Shown: positions 51,201-60,046 of the stretch, in pieces | Layout: each line of letters opens with the position of its first letter | How positions within the stretch are numbered: the stretch's first letter is position 1 | Origin: Solidesulfovibrio alcoholivorans DSM 5433 | Lineage (GTDB): Bacteria; Desulfobacterota; Desulfovibrionia; Desulfovibrionales; Desulfovibrionaceae | Direction: 5' to 3' | Assembly (NCBI RefSeq): GCF_000702665.1 | Contig: NZ_JNJA01000006.1 | Location: 62,001 to 126,000 of the forward strand | Length of the DNA: 64,000 nt | The notes under the pieces: generated by a model | What the model saw: only the letters and a program-made list of their open reading frames with translations | What the model was told of the DNA's origin: nothing | The model's database searches: none | Program-made: the position numbers and the translations under genes

Positions 51201-52277
51201 CTACGCCGCCCGCTCGGGGTTGGCCGGAGCCGCGTCGGCGAAGCGCGTCTTGTTGACCGCGTTGCGCCAGGCGTCGGCCGGGGCGATGCGCCCGGCGGCG
51301 AGGAGTTCGAGCAGGGATTCGTCCAGGGTCTTCATGCCGCTGCCTTTCCCTGTCTCCATCACGGAAAAAATCTGGAATACCTTGTTTTCGCGGATGAGGT
51401 TGCGCACGGCCGTGTTGGCCAGGAGGATCTCCTGGGCGAGCACCCGGCCCGGCGCGTCGACGCGGGAAAAGAGCATCTGGGAAATCACGGCGCACAGCGA
51501 TTCGGACAACGCCGAGCGGATCTGCGCCTGCCGGTCGCCGGGAAAGACGTCGATGATACGGTCGATGGTCTTGGCCGCCGAGACCGTGTGCAGGGTGGAC
51601 AGCACCAGATGGCCGGTCTCGGCCGCCTCCAGGGCCAGTTCGATGGTTTCCAGGTCGCGCATTTCGCCGACGAGGATGATGTCCGGGTCCTCGCGCAACG
51701 CCCCGCGCAGGGCGGCTGCGAAGGAGCGTGTGTCGCGCCCGACCTCGCGCTGGTTGACCAGGCAGCCCGTTGTGGCGTGCACGAACTCGATGGGGTCCTC
51801 GATGGTGATGATGTGGTCGCGGCGGTTGTCCGCGGCGTGGCGCACCATGGCGGCGAGCGTGGTGGACTTGCCCGAGCCCGTGGGGCCGGTGACGAGCACG
51901 AGCCCCTTGGGGCGCATGGCAAGTTCGGCCAGGCTCTCGGGCAGGCCCAGGTCGGCCAGGGTGGGCACGGTTTCGGGGATGGCGCGAAACGCGGCCGACA
52001 CGCCGCGCTCCTGGCGGAAGTAGTTGGCGCGCATGCGGCCGATGCCCGGCGCGGCATAGGCGAAATCCAGATCCCCGGTCTCCTCGAAGGTCTTGATCAG
52101 CCGCTCGGGCGCGATCTCGTAGAGCAGCGCCTTGAGTTCCTCGATTTCCAGCACCTTGTATTTGATGCGCTCCAGCCGGCCGTTTAAGCGCAGCATGGGC
52201 TGGGAGCCGCTGGCTAGATGCAGGTCTGAGGCTCCGGTATCCTTGAGCATTTTGAAAAAGGCGTCGATCTGGGCCAT
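51201..52277 (-). CDS. pilT: Twitching motility ATPase PilT
   Basis: 358 residues. The start at 52277 (MAQIDAFFKMLKDTGASDLH) gives the canonical PilT N-terminus. Walker A VTGPTGSGKSTTLAAM, Asp box HIITIEDPIEFVH, Walker B DIILVGEMRDLETI, His box STLHTVSAAKTIDRI. The C-terminal ANTAVRNLIRENKVFQI contains the AIRNLIRE-like motif required for pilus retraction. It is a cytoplasmic hexameric ATPase powering retraction of type IV pili. It is the first gene of a run ending with the PNPOx-like gene, and divergent from the MSHA-type assembly operon that starts at 52615. Confidence 0.95.
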   Translation of the reverse strand: MAQIDAFFKMLKDTGASDLHLASGSQPMLRLNGRLERIKYKVLEIEELKALLYEIAPERLIKTFEETGDLDFAYAAPGIGRMRANYFRQERGVSAAFRAIPETVPTLADLGLPESLAELAMRPKGLVLVTGPTGSGKSTTLAAMVRHAADNRRDHIITIEDPIEFVHATTGCLVNQREVGRDTRSFAAALRGALREDPDIILVGEMRDLETIELALEAAETGHLVLSTLHTVSAAKTIDRIIDVFPGDRQAQIRSALSESLCAVISQMLFSRVDAPGRVLAQEILLANTAVRNLIRENKVFQIFSVMETGKGSGMKTLDESLLELLAAGRIAPADAWRNAVNKTRFADAAPANPERAA

Positions 52278-52614
52278 GGGACCGCCGGGGAGGTTGGGGG
52301 TTGCCGACGCCTTCCTCCTAGCACGGAGGCGGGGGGTTTTGGAATCGCCGGCCCGGCATCCGGCCGTTTTGGGCACGGCTTTTGTAAACCCCGGAGTGCG
52401 TTCCCCCCGGCGTCGCGCGTACATGCCGCGAATCGGGGAAATATCGGGGCGCGCGGCGATGGGCAGGATCGCCGGGAGTTTAACGAAATGAAACGGTCGA
52501 CGTCACAACTTGAAAAAATGAAACGCCAACGGGGCGTTCGGATTCCTGGCCGGGTTTTTTTTTGGCCGAAGCCGACCGTAAATATCGTTAAAGAGCGATA
52601 AGGAGCGAAGGGCG
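52278..52614. other. 337-base divergent region between pilT and the pilus assembly operon
   Basis: It contains a short AACGCC/GGCGTT hairpin (about 52525-52545) and a T9 run after CCGGG. Just before the HTH gene is a small inverted repeat (TATCG-N8-CGATA) partly covering its ribosome site. No sigma-54 element was found despite the sigma-54 activator at the end of the operon. Confidence 0.5.
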
Positions 52615-52800
52615 ATGCGGGACGATTCCACAGAGGTCAAGGAGACCTATACGGTGCAGGAAGTGGCCAGGCTGCTCAAATGCAGCGACCAGACGGTGCG
52701 CAAGTTCATCAGGGGCCGGTCGCTGCGCGGGGTCAAGGTCGGGCGCGGCTGGCGCATCAGCCATGAAGAAGTGGTGCGCCTGACGCGGTTGCAGGGCTAG
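52615..52800 (+). CDS. Small MerR/excisionase-type helix-turn-helix protein
   Basis: 61 residues, HTH_17 (BldC/Xis-like) fold: YTVQEVARLLKCSDQTVRKF with the wing GVKVGRGWRISHEEVVRL. It would bind DNA as a regulator. It is the first gene of the pilus operon, 31 bases before the MshI-like gene, and so is a candidate autoregulator of that operon. AAGGAG precedes the start within a small inverted repeat that may serve as operator or translational control. Confidence 0.85.
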   Translation: MRDDSTEVKETYTVQEVARLLKCSDQTVRKFIRGRSLRGVKVGRGWRISHEEVVRLTRLQG

Positions 52801-52831
52801 ACGGCGAAACGGTCGAAAACGGGAACGACGC

Positions 52832-54886
52832 ATGGGCAAGGAAGCCGACATCACGCCGAACCAGCGGCTCCTGGAGCTGATCCGCAAGCCGGACGCGGCT
52901 GCGGCGGCGTCCGTGGGTGCGGCCTCAGGGCCTGTCAAGGCCGCTGCCGCCCGGCGTCGCGGACTGCTTTCCGGTTTGTTGCCCCGGGGCAAGGCTGTGA
53001 GCGTGGGCGTGGACATTTCCCAGACCCAGCTCGTGTGCGTGAAAATCCGGGGTCGCGATGCCGCGTTCGAGTTGCTCGGCAAGGCGGTGGTGCCCGTGCC
53101 CGAGGGCGTCGCCCCGGGCTCTCCGGAATTCGTGGCCCTGTTGCGCCAGACCCTGTCCGGGCTGTGCGGCGCGGACCCGCTGCCGCAGCTTTGGGCCGCG
53201 GCGCAAAGCTCCCGGGCCAACCTCCAGTTCGTCACCATTCCCAAAGTGCCGTCGCGGCAGGTCAACAACGCCGTGTTCTGGACGGCCAAGAAGGAACTGG
53301 GGTTCGACGAGGCTGCGGTGGTGTTCGATTTCGAACCCCGCGGCGAGGTGGCGGAAAAGGGCGCGACGAAGCTCGGGGCCATGGCCTACACCGCCCCCCG
53401 CGACGCCGTAAGCGTGGTGCGCGGCGACTTCGCCAAGGCCGGCTTCCCCCTGGCCGGGCTCACCCTGGAGCCGTTCTCCCACCAGAACCTCTTCCGCCGC
53501 AAGCTCGTCCCCGAGGCCGGCGCGGCCACGGCCAACCTGCACGTGGGCGCGAATTGGTCCCGCCTGGAGATTTTCAACAACGGCGACCTGATGTTCGTGC
53601 GCGTCATCAAGACATCCATGTCGGGCATGATCCAGGCCGTGCAGGAGGCCCTGGACGCCTACCGGCATTCCTCGCCCCAGGCCGCGGCGTCGCCGGCGGA
53701 GCCGGAATCGGAGCCGGTGACGGCCGCGGACGCGCGCGAGGAGGCAGGGCTCAGCCTGTCGCCGGAACTCGCCGGCCCGATGCTGCTCGACCTGGACAAC
53801 AACGATGTCCCGGGCGGCCTCGTGCTCGACCTCGACGCCGGACCGGCCGCTCCGCCCGAGCCGGCGCAGCCGAGCCGGCCGCTGGTCTCCCCGGAGCAGG
53901 CCCGGGAAGCGTTCGAGGGCGTCATTTACGGCTGCGGCGACCTGCCCGACGACCATCCCGGCGCGGGGCTGGGGCCGGACGAGATCATGGTCATGCTGGA
54001 GCCCGTGGCCTCGCGCCTGGTGCGCCAGGTGGAGATGACGCTCAAGCATTACCGGGAATCCCTCGGCTACGACGCGGTCACGCGCCTGACGGTCTCGGGA
54101 CCGCTCGGGGCGAGCGATGCGTTCGTGCGCTACATCGGCGAGCAGACCGGGTTGCCGTGCGTGGCGCTCGACCCCATGGGCGACCGCGTGCCCGCGGTCT
54201 GCGCCCCGGGAGGGCGGGAAGTGCCCGGACCGGCCTGGACGCAGGCCCTGGGCCTGGCGTTTTCCGAGCGGGCCATCACGCCGAACGTCCTTTTCACCTA
54301 CATCGCCAAGGCGGCACAACGCGCCTCGCGTCTGGTGGAGCAAGGGAGCCTCGTCGCCCTGGCGGTGGTGCTTGCGGCCATGGCCTACTTTTCCTTCGAC
54401 GCCGCGGCCCGGGTCCGGGCGCTGACAGGCGAGCGCGACGCGATCACGCGGGAGATGACCGCCCTCGGCGCGGCCGTCGATCCCGACGGCCTGTCGCGCA
54501 TGACCGCCGAACTGCGCGCCAAGCGCACGGCCCTGCGGGCATTCGCAGGCCGCAACAAGGCGGTGGGGCTTTTCGAACAGGCTTTGGCCCTGGCCCCGGA
54601 CGGCGTGTCCCTGGGGTCCGTCACGGGCGAGTTCGGCCCGCCCGCCATCCCGTCCAAGCCCGGCGCGCCGCAGCCGGCGTCGCAAACGCCCGGCCGGCTG
54701 GTGCTCGAGGGCATGGTGACGGGCGATGCCAGGCTTTTCGATTCGATGCTGGCCAGCTACGTGGTGGCGCTCGAAGGCTCGCCGGTCTTCGACGGCGTGT
54801 CGGTGAAAAAAAGCGAACTCGAAAGCCTCGAAGGCGGCGCGACCGGACTGCGGTTCGTCATCGGGTGTTCGTTCGCGGGGGACTAG
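52832..54886 (+). CDS. PilM-PilN fusion (MshI-like) pilus assembly protein
   Basis: 684 residues. The N-terminal 480 residues form a PilM/FtsA-like actin-fold domain (VSVGVDISQTQLVCVKIRG, NNAVFWTAKKELGF), interrupted by a long acidic, Pro/Ala-rich insert around residues 285-355. A membrane helix follows near residues 505-525 (SLVALAVVLAAMAYFSFDAA). The C-terminus is a PilN-like coiled coil and ferredoxin-like domain (GRLVLEGMVTGDARLFDSML). PilM and PilN are usually separate; MshI of MSHA pili has the combined layout. Together with the next genes it builds the inner-membrane alignment complex. Confidence 0.82.
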   Translation: MGKEADITPNQRLLELIRKPDAAAAASVGAASGPVKAAAARRRGLLSGLLPRGKAVSVGVDISQTQLVCVKIRGRDAAFELLGKAVVPVPEGVAPGSPEFVALLRQTLSGLCGADPLPQLWAAAQSSRANLQFVTIPKVPSRQVNNAVFWTAKKELGFDEAAVVFDFEPRGEVAEKGATKLGAMAYTAPRDAVSVVRGDFAKAGFPLAGLTLEPFSHQNLFRRKLVPEAGAATANLHVGANWSRLEIFNNGDLMFVRVIKTSMSGMIQAVQEALDAYRHSSPQAAASPAEPESEPVTAADAREEAGLSLSPELAGPMLLDLDNNDVPGGLVLDLDAGPAAPPEPAQPSRPLVSPEQAREAFEGVIYGCGDLPDDHPGAGLGPDEIMVMLEPVASRLVRQVEMTLKHYRESLGYDAVTRLTVSGPLGASDAFVRYIGEQTGLPCVALDPMGDRVPAVCAPGGREVPGPAWTQALGLAFSERAITPNVLFTYIAKAAQRASRLVEQGSLVALAVVLAAMAYFSFDAAARVRALTGERDAITREMTALGAAVDPDGLSRMTAELRAKRTALRAFAGRNKAVGLFEQALALAPDGVSLGSVTGEFGPPAIPSKPGAPQPASQTPGRLVLEGMVTGDARLFDSMLASYVVALEGSPVFDGVSVKKSELESLEGGATGLRFVIGCSFAGD

Positions 54887-54889
54887 GCC

Positions 54890-55423
54890 ATGACGCTTGC
54901 CGATCTCAAAAGACGCCTGCCCCCCCGCACGCTGGGCTATCTGGTCGTCGGCGCACTGCTCGCCGGCGCGTTCCTGGCGCTTTTCATCATCCCCGACAGC
55001 CACAAGGCCAAGGAATTGGCCGTGGAGATCGGGCAGTTGCGGGCGGCGCTCGAAGTGCGCCGCCAGATGCTGCCCGTGTTGCAGTCCCTGAACAAGGCCC
55101 GCGCCTCCCTGCCGGCCGTGGACGCGACGGAGAAGCCGGGGCGGCTGCCGCTGTCCGACGTGGGGCGGCTGGCGGCGATCATGGACGACTTGGCCGCGCC
55201 GAGCGGTGTGCGCATGACCCGGGTGTCGCCGGACCCGGCTTCCGTGACGCGGGGGGGGCTGCTGGCGGTACGGCTCGGGATGCTGGGCGAACCCGACAAA
55301 TTTCGCGAGTTTCTGCTGGCGCTTGGCCGTTTTGCACCCTTGGTGCGCATCGAGTCCGTCTCCACGGTGGTAGGCGGCGACGGTCGCGAGTACGCGGTGA
55401 AATGCTGGTTGGGCGTGCAATGA
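54890..55423 (+). CDS. PilO-like (MshJ-like) inner-membrane protein
   Basis: 177 residues: one N-terminal helix (LGYLVVGALLAGAFLALFII), a coiled coil (AKELAVEIGQLRAALEVRRQ) and a small ferredoxin-like periplasmic domain (VRLGMLGEPDKFREFLLALG). This is the PilO/GspM-type architecture. It starts 3 bases after the PilM-PilN fusion gene. Probable partner of that protein's PilN half. Confidence 0.8.
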   Translation: MTLADLKRRLPPRTLGYLVVGALLAGAFLALFIIPDSHKAKELAVEIGQLRAALEVRRQMLPVLQSLNKARASLPAVDATEKPGRLPLSDVGRLAAIMDDLAAPSGVRMTRVSPDPASVTRGGLLAVRLGMLGEPDKFREFLLALGRFAPLVRIESVSTVVGGDGREYAVKCWLGVQ

Positions 55424-55451
55424 ACGGAAGCGTCGAAAAGCGGGGGCAGGG

Positions 55452-55925
55452 ATGACCCGTCGGGAAAAGATCATTCTGGCCTTAACGGGCGTGGTTGCCG
55501 TGGCCGGGCTTTGGATGGGCCTTGGCGGCGACGCGCCGCCGCCGCCGGCAGTGCCCGCCGCGCGCCAGGAGACGGCCCAGGCCGGCAGCATGCTGGCGGC
55601 CATCAAGGACGCGGCGCTGACCCCGGCCGAAGAGGCCATGGTCGCCGCCATCGGGGCTTCCTGGCCGCAGAGGGCGTTCTACGACAAGCCCTTTGCCGGG
55701 CAGACGGCGGCCAAGCCGGTGTCGCGGCCGCGTTTCACCGGCTATGTGGAACTGGGTTCGGGCCGCCTCGCCGTGGTGGACGGCATGGAATACCAGGTCG
55801 GCGACACGCTCGAGAGCGGCGGCTACAAGGTCGTGGCCATCGCGCCGGAGCAGGTGGCGTTGGAAAGCTTGGCCAACGGGCAGCGGATCGAGATCCCCTA
55901 CGAGGGGCGGGACGCCGCCCAGTAG
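55452..55925 (+). CDS. PilP-like (MshK-like) periplasmic protein
   Basis: 157 residues: an N-terminal membrane helix (KIILALTGVVAVAGLWMGLG) followed by a linker and a C-terminal HR-type domain (FTGYVELGSGRLAVVDGMEY, then VGDTLESGGYKVVAIAPEQV). This resembles PilP/GspC domains that contact the secretin N-domains. Position between PilO-like and secretin genes supports this. Confidence 0.77.
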   Translation: MTRREKIILALTGVVAVAGLWMGLGGDAPPPPAVPAARQETAQAGSMLAAIKDAALTPAEEAMVAAIGASWPQRAFYDKPFAGQTAAKPVSRPRFTGYVELGSGRLAVVDGMEYQVGDTLESGGYKVVAIAPEQVALESLANGQRIEIPYEGRDAAQ

Positions 55926-55964
55926 GGCAGGGCGCGCGGGTGGCCGTGCGCGGGGAGCAAGCGT

Positions 55965-57911
55965 ATGCGAGGTCGTTTCATGCAGGGAAATCGATATGGC
56001 CGGGCTGTGATCGCCGCCCTCGTCGCGGCGTCGCTGGCCGCCCCGGGGTGCGTGAAAAAGCCGCAGCAGGACGCCTTCATCAAGCACTGGGACACCATGG
56101 CCAACAAGTCGGAGGGCTATACGCCGACGGCCCATCCGCGCAAGATCGAGAAGGAACAGGCCGCCATCACCGCGAAGAAGCAGGTGCGGGAGGAGGCCAA
56201 GCCGGCCAGGCGGCTGCCCACGCAACGGGTGACCCTGCGCATGTACGACACGGACCTCGTGGCCGTGGTGCGGGCCATGGCCCGCGCGGCCAACCAGAAC
56301 GTGGTGCTTTCCTCCTCCATCCCCGGCTCCGCGAACGGCGGCCAGGGGGGCCTTCGCATCAACGTCAACGTGGCCGATGCGCCGTGGGACGAGACGTTCA
56401 AAAGCATCCTGGTTTCCAACGGCCTGACCTACGCCATCGACGGCGACATCATCCGCGTCATGACCCTGGCCGACATGGAGCAGCAAAACAAGCTCAGGGA
56501 AGCCGACAACAAGCTCGCGGCCGAGGCGGCCCGGGCCAAGGCCATGGAGCCCTACGAGACCTGGAAGGTCGAGGTGAACTTCGCGGACCTCGACGAACTG
56601 GCCGTAACGCTCAATTCGCTGTGCGGCAACACCACGGCCATGCCCGGCCTCGGGAAGGGAAGCCTCACCGAGAACACAAAGATTACCGGCGGCGCTTCCC
56701 CCAACGATGCGACCAAAACGACGAACATCGCCGTCTCCGACCCGGTAAAAGGGCCTACGCCGGCCCTGCCGGCCCTGGGCGACTACAAGCTCGGCCTGCT
56801 CAAGGGCTTCGTCATCCCCGACCACTACAGCAACTCCCTGGTCATCCAGGCGTCCAACGCCGACGCGGAAAAGATCATCCAGCTCATCGAGAAGCTCGAC
56901 CAGCCGCGTCCGCAGATCCGCCTCAAGGCCTTCATCGTGCAGACCGACCGGACCACGGCGCAACAGCTGGGCATCCAGTGGGGTGGATTGCTCAAAAATT
57001 CAAACTTCCAGATGTCGCCGGCCCAGGCGGGCACGATCAGCGGGACGAACAGTTCCACCAACACCGGGACGACCACCGCGACGAGCACGACCACCGGCGG
57101 CACGGCGGGTTCGACCCTGGCGACCAGTTCCACCGGCACGAACACCACCACCGGCGGCTCGAACCTCACCAACGCCTTGTCGCCCATTTTCGGCGGCGGC
57201 ACCTCGGGCCAAGGCTTCGCCATCAACAACCCGGCTTCTTTGACCTCGACCACCACGGGCCTTGGCGCGGCCGGCACCGGCATCAACTTCCTGTTCGGCA
57301 AGATCGGCGAAAACGTGCTCGAGGCCCAGCTCACCGCCCTGGCGGAGGACAACAAGGTCAAGATCCTTTCGAGCCCGACCATCACGACCATGGAGAACAA
57401 GGAAGCCTACACCGAAAACGGCAAGAAGATTCCCTACGTTTCCACGTCCCAAAACGGCACCAACGTGCAGTTCGCCGACGCGCTCCTGCGCCTGGAAATG
57501 CTGCCCCACGTGATCGACGGCAGCAACCTGCGCATGAAGATCGTGGTCAAGGACGACCAGGTGGACGAGAACCAGGGCAACTGGGTGCAGGGCAACCCGC
57601 CCATCTACAAGCGGGAGACCCGCTCGACCCTGGTGGTCGAGGACGGTGACACCATCGTCATCTCGGGGCTTACGCGCGACACCGTCAGTGACGGCCAGTC
57701 CGGCGTGCCCCTCCTGCGCGACATCCCAGGCCTTGGCTGGGCGTTCAAATCGAAAAACAACTCCGTCGAACGGGAACAGATCCTCATCTTCGTCACGCCG
57801 AAGATCCTCAAGGAAAAGCCCGTGGCCCCGGTGCCGCCCGTCGCCGACCGGGTGGACCCGCAGGCCCTGGCGCGCGGGCCCGTGGCCGCGGCCGAAGTCG
57901 TGAAGCCCTAA
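55965..57911 (+). CDS. Pilus secretin (MshL/PilQ-like), lipoprotein
   Basis: 648 residues. The start at 55965 has GGGAG upstream. Lipobox (LVAASLAAPGC), then a secretin/TonB short N-terminal domain (MYDTDLVAVVRAMARAANQN), an N1-type domain (DHYSNSLVIQASNADAEKII) and the secretin core (EAQLTALAEDNKVKILSSPT, VVEDGDTIVISGLTRD, VPLLRDIPGLGWAFKSKNN). Between these lies an unusual Thr/Ser/Gly-rich insertion at about residues 356-410, which may be glycosylated or line the pore. It forms the outer-membrane channel for the pilus. MshL is likewise a lipoprotein. Confidence 0.92.
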   Translation: MRGRFMQGNRYGRAVIAALVAASLAAPGCVKKPQQDAFIKHWDTMANKSEGYTPTAHPRKIEKEQAAITAKKQVREEAKPARRLPTQRVTLRMYDTDLVAVVRAMARAANQNVVLSSSIPGSANGGQGGLRINVNVADAPWDETFKSILVSNGLTYAIDGDIIRVMTLADMEQQNKLREADNKLAAEAARAKAMEPYETWKVEVNFADLDELAVTLNSLCGNTTAMPGLGKGSLTENTKITGGASPNDATKTTNIAVSDPVKGPTPALPALGDYKLGLLKGFVIPDHYSNSLVIQASNADAEKIIQLIEKLDQPRPQIRLKAFIVQTDRTTAQQLGIQWGGLLKNSNFQMSPAQAGTISGTNSSTNTGTTTATSTTTGGTAGSTLATSSTGTNTTTGGSNLTNALSPIFGGGTSGQGFAINNPASLTSTTTGLGAAGTGINFLFGKIGENVLEAQLTALAEDNKVKILSSPTITTMENKEAYTENGKKIPYVSTSQNGTNVQFADALLRLEMLPHVIDGSNLRMKIVVKDDQVDENQGNWVQGNPPIYKRETRSTLVVEDGDTIVISGLTRDTVSDGQSGVPLLRDIPGLGWAFKSKNNSVEREQILIFVTPKILKEKPVAPVPPVADRVDPQALARGPVAAAEVVKP

Positions 57912-57922
57912 GGAGGACGACC

Positions 57923-60022
57923 ATGAGCTATTATCTCGCCTTGGGCCTGGAACGGGAACCGTTCTCCAATTCCCCGGACCCGGACCTGTTGTACCGGGCC
58001 AAGTCCCACCTGGAATGCCTGCAACACATGGAGATCGCCGTGCGCTTGCGCCGGGGCTTGAACGTCGTCCTCGGCGAGGTCGGCACCGGCAAGACCACGC
58101 TCGGCCGCGAGCTCACGCGCATCCTCGCCGCCGACCCCGACATCGAGGTCTATTTCCTCGACGATCCCTACCATCCCACGCCCGTGGAGTTCCTCCTCGC
58201 CCTGTGCCGGCTGTTCGGCGTGGACACGGCCGGGCTCGGCCGCGACGCCGGCCCCATAAAGGACGCGCTCAAGGCCTCGCTTCTGGCCAAAAGCGCCGCA
58301 GGCAGCCGCATCGTGGCCCTGATCGTGGACGAAGGGCAAAAGATCACCCCGGAATGCCTGGAGCTTTTGCGCGAGCTGCTCAATTTCGAGACCAACACCC
58401 ACAAGCTTCTGCAAATCGTCATGTTCGCCCAAAACGAGTTCGAGGACGTGCTGGCCGCGCGGCCCAACCTCGACGACCGGGTGAATTTCCGCTATCGGCT
58501 GCTGCCGCTCGACCGCAGGCAGACCCGGCGCATGATCGAGACGCGCCTGGCCCGCTGCGCGCCGGAGGGTGCGGTTCCGATCCTCTTCACGGGCCTGGCC
58601 ATGCGCCGCATCCATCGCCTGACCAGGGGCTATCCGCGCAAGATCGTGCGGCTGTGCCACCTGTCCATGCTGCTGGCCGTCGGGTTCGGCAAACGGCGCA
58701 TCGGCTGGGGCCTGGTCGGCCGCGCCGCGCGCGAGTCCGCGGGCGGAGCGGGGCGGTGGCTGCGCCGCGCGGCCGCGGCCTGCGCCTGCGCCGCCCTTGT
58801 CGGCGCGGCCGGCTACGGCATCTTTGGCCAGGAATTTTCCGCCCTGCCGCAAACCCTGCTCGAGTTCGCCCGAAAGGGCCGGGCCTCCCTGGCGGGACCG
58901 GCCGTGGCCACGGCCGTCGCACCGCAGGCCGCCACGATGCCCCAGGCCGAGGCCGCGCCGGCCACTACGCCTGCGGCGGCAGCGGACGAAGCGCCCGAAG
59001 TCGTGACCGCCGCCGCGCCCGGGACGCAGGAACCTGCCGCGCAGCCGGCCGTTGCCGCCGCCGCGCCGCAACGCGCCGTTTCGCCCGAACCTGCCGCCGC
59101 GCCGGAAGCCGTGGCCGCAACGGCCGTAGCCGCGCCCGCACCGCAGCCCGTCGCCGCCCACGCGGCCTCGGCCGGCGTGCCGGCGGCCGTTGCCGCGCCT
59201 GCCGCGCCGGCAGCCACGCCCGCGCCCGGCAACGGCCTGGGCGCGGCCATGGACCTGGCCGACGCGGCCCGGTCGCAGGGAGCCGGCGAGCAGATCATCG
59301 TCGTGACCAGCGAGGACGGCCTGCCGGCCCTGCCGCAGCCGACCGGCATGCTGGCCGCGCCGCCGGCCCTGCCAGTCGCGCCGCCTGCGCCGGTCAAGAC
59401 CGTTGCCGCCGCAGGAACCACGCAGAATGCCGTCGCCGAACTCGGCGAGTCCGTGGTGCGCCCCGGCTGGTCGGTCAGCAGGCTGGCGGCCCGGGTCTAC
59501 GGCAACGGAGGGCGGGCCGTGCTCGCGCGCCTGGCCAAGGCCAACCCCGGCGTCGACTTCGGCCATATCCGCGCCGGCGAGTCCCTGGTCTATCCGGTCA
59601 TCGAGGCCAAGGCACCGCCGGTCGGGGCGTATCTCGTGAAGGTGGGCAGCGTGGACAGCCTGGAAAAGGGCTTCGCCTTCATCTCCCGCGTCAGGGACCG
59701 CGAGAACCTGTCGCTGTCGCTTTTCTGCACGCGCCATCCCGAGAACGGGTTCCGCTTCGACGTTGTGGTGGCGGCCCTGTACCCGGACCAGTCCCGGGCG
59801 CAGACGGCCCTGGCCGCGCTGCCGCCGGAACTCGCCGCGCGGGCCGTGCTGCTCGGCGGCTTCCCTGAGGGGACAGCCTATTACACGGACCTCGGCGAAG
59901 CGGACGGCATGGTCGCGCAGGCGTTTCGCCCACTCGGGCGGCAGGTCGCCGAAAGCCGGCCCGCACGCCGTGTCGCGCCGCGCGCCGCCCTCGGCGCGGG
60001 CGAACTGCACGCCGGCGAGTAG
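57923..60022 (+). CDS. ExeA/MshM-like AAA ATPase fused to a periplasmic LysM/SPOR-like region
   Basis: 699 residues. The N-terminal AAA domain (about 1-265) starts like ExeA/MshM (YLALGLEREPFSNSPDPDLL). It has Walker A GEVGTGKTTLGR from residue 51, Walker B VALIVDEGQKITPE, and a sensor region (RGYPRKIVRLCHLSMLLA). A membrane helix lies near residue 285 (AAACACAALVGAAGYGIF). A long Ala/Pro linker (about residues 320-500) follows. The C-terminus has a LysM-like peptidoglycan-binding segment (RPGWSVSRLAARVYG) and a SPOR-like repeat region (VGAYLVKVGSVDSLEKGFAF). Such a protein could open peptidoglycan for pilus passage. The fused C-terminus makes it much longer than MshM. Confidence 0.85.
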   Translation: MSYYLALGLEREPFSNSPDPDLLYRAKSHLECLQHMEIAVRLRRGLNVVLGEVGTGKTTLGRELTRILAADPDIEVYFLDDPYHPTPVEFLLALCRLFGVDTAGLGRDAGPIKDALKASLLAKSAAGSRIVALIVDEGQKITPECLELLRELLNFETNTHKLLQIVMFAQNEFEDVLAARPNLDDRVNFRYRLLPLDRRQTRRMIETRLARCAPEGAVPILFTGLAMRRIHRLTRGYPRKIVRLCHLSMLLAVGFGKRRIGWGLVGRAARESAGGAGRWLRRAAAACACAALVGAAGYGIFGQEFSALPQTLLEFARKGRASLAGPAVATAVAPQAATMPQAEAAPATTPAAAADEAPEVVTAAAPGTQEPAAQPAVAAAAPQRAVSPEPAAAPEAVAATAVAAPAPQPVAAHAASAGVPAAVAAPAAPAATPAPGNGLGAAMDLADAARSQGAGEQIIVVTSEDGLPALPQPTGMLAAPPALPVAPPAPVKTVAAAGTTQNAVAELGESVVRPGWSVSRLAARVYGNGGRAVLARLAKANPGVDFGHIRAGESLVYPVIEAKAPPVGAYLVKVGSVDSLEKGFAFISRVRDRENLSLSLFCTRHPENGFRFDVVVAALYPDQSRAQTALAALPPELAARAVLLGGFPEGTAYYTDLGEADGMVAQAFRPLGRQVAESRPARRVAPRAALGAGELHAGE

Positions 60023-60046
60023 CCGCGAAAGGACCGGAAATCGCCC

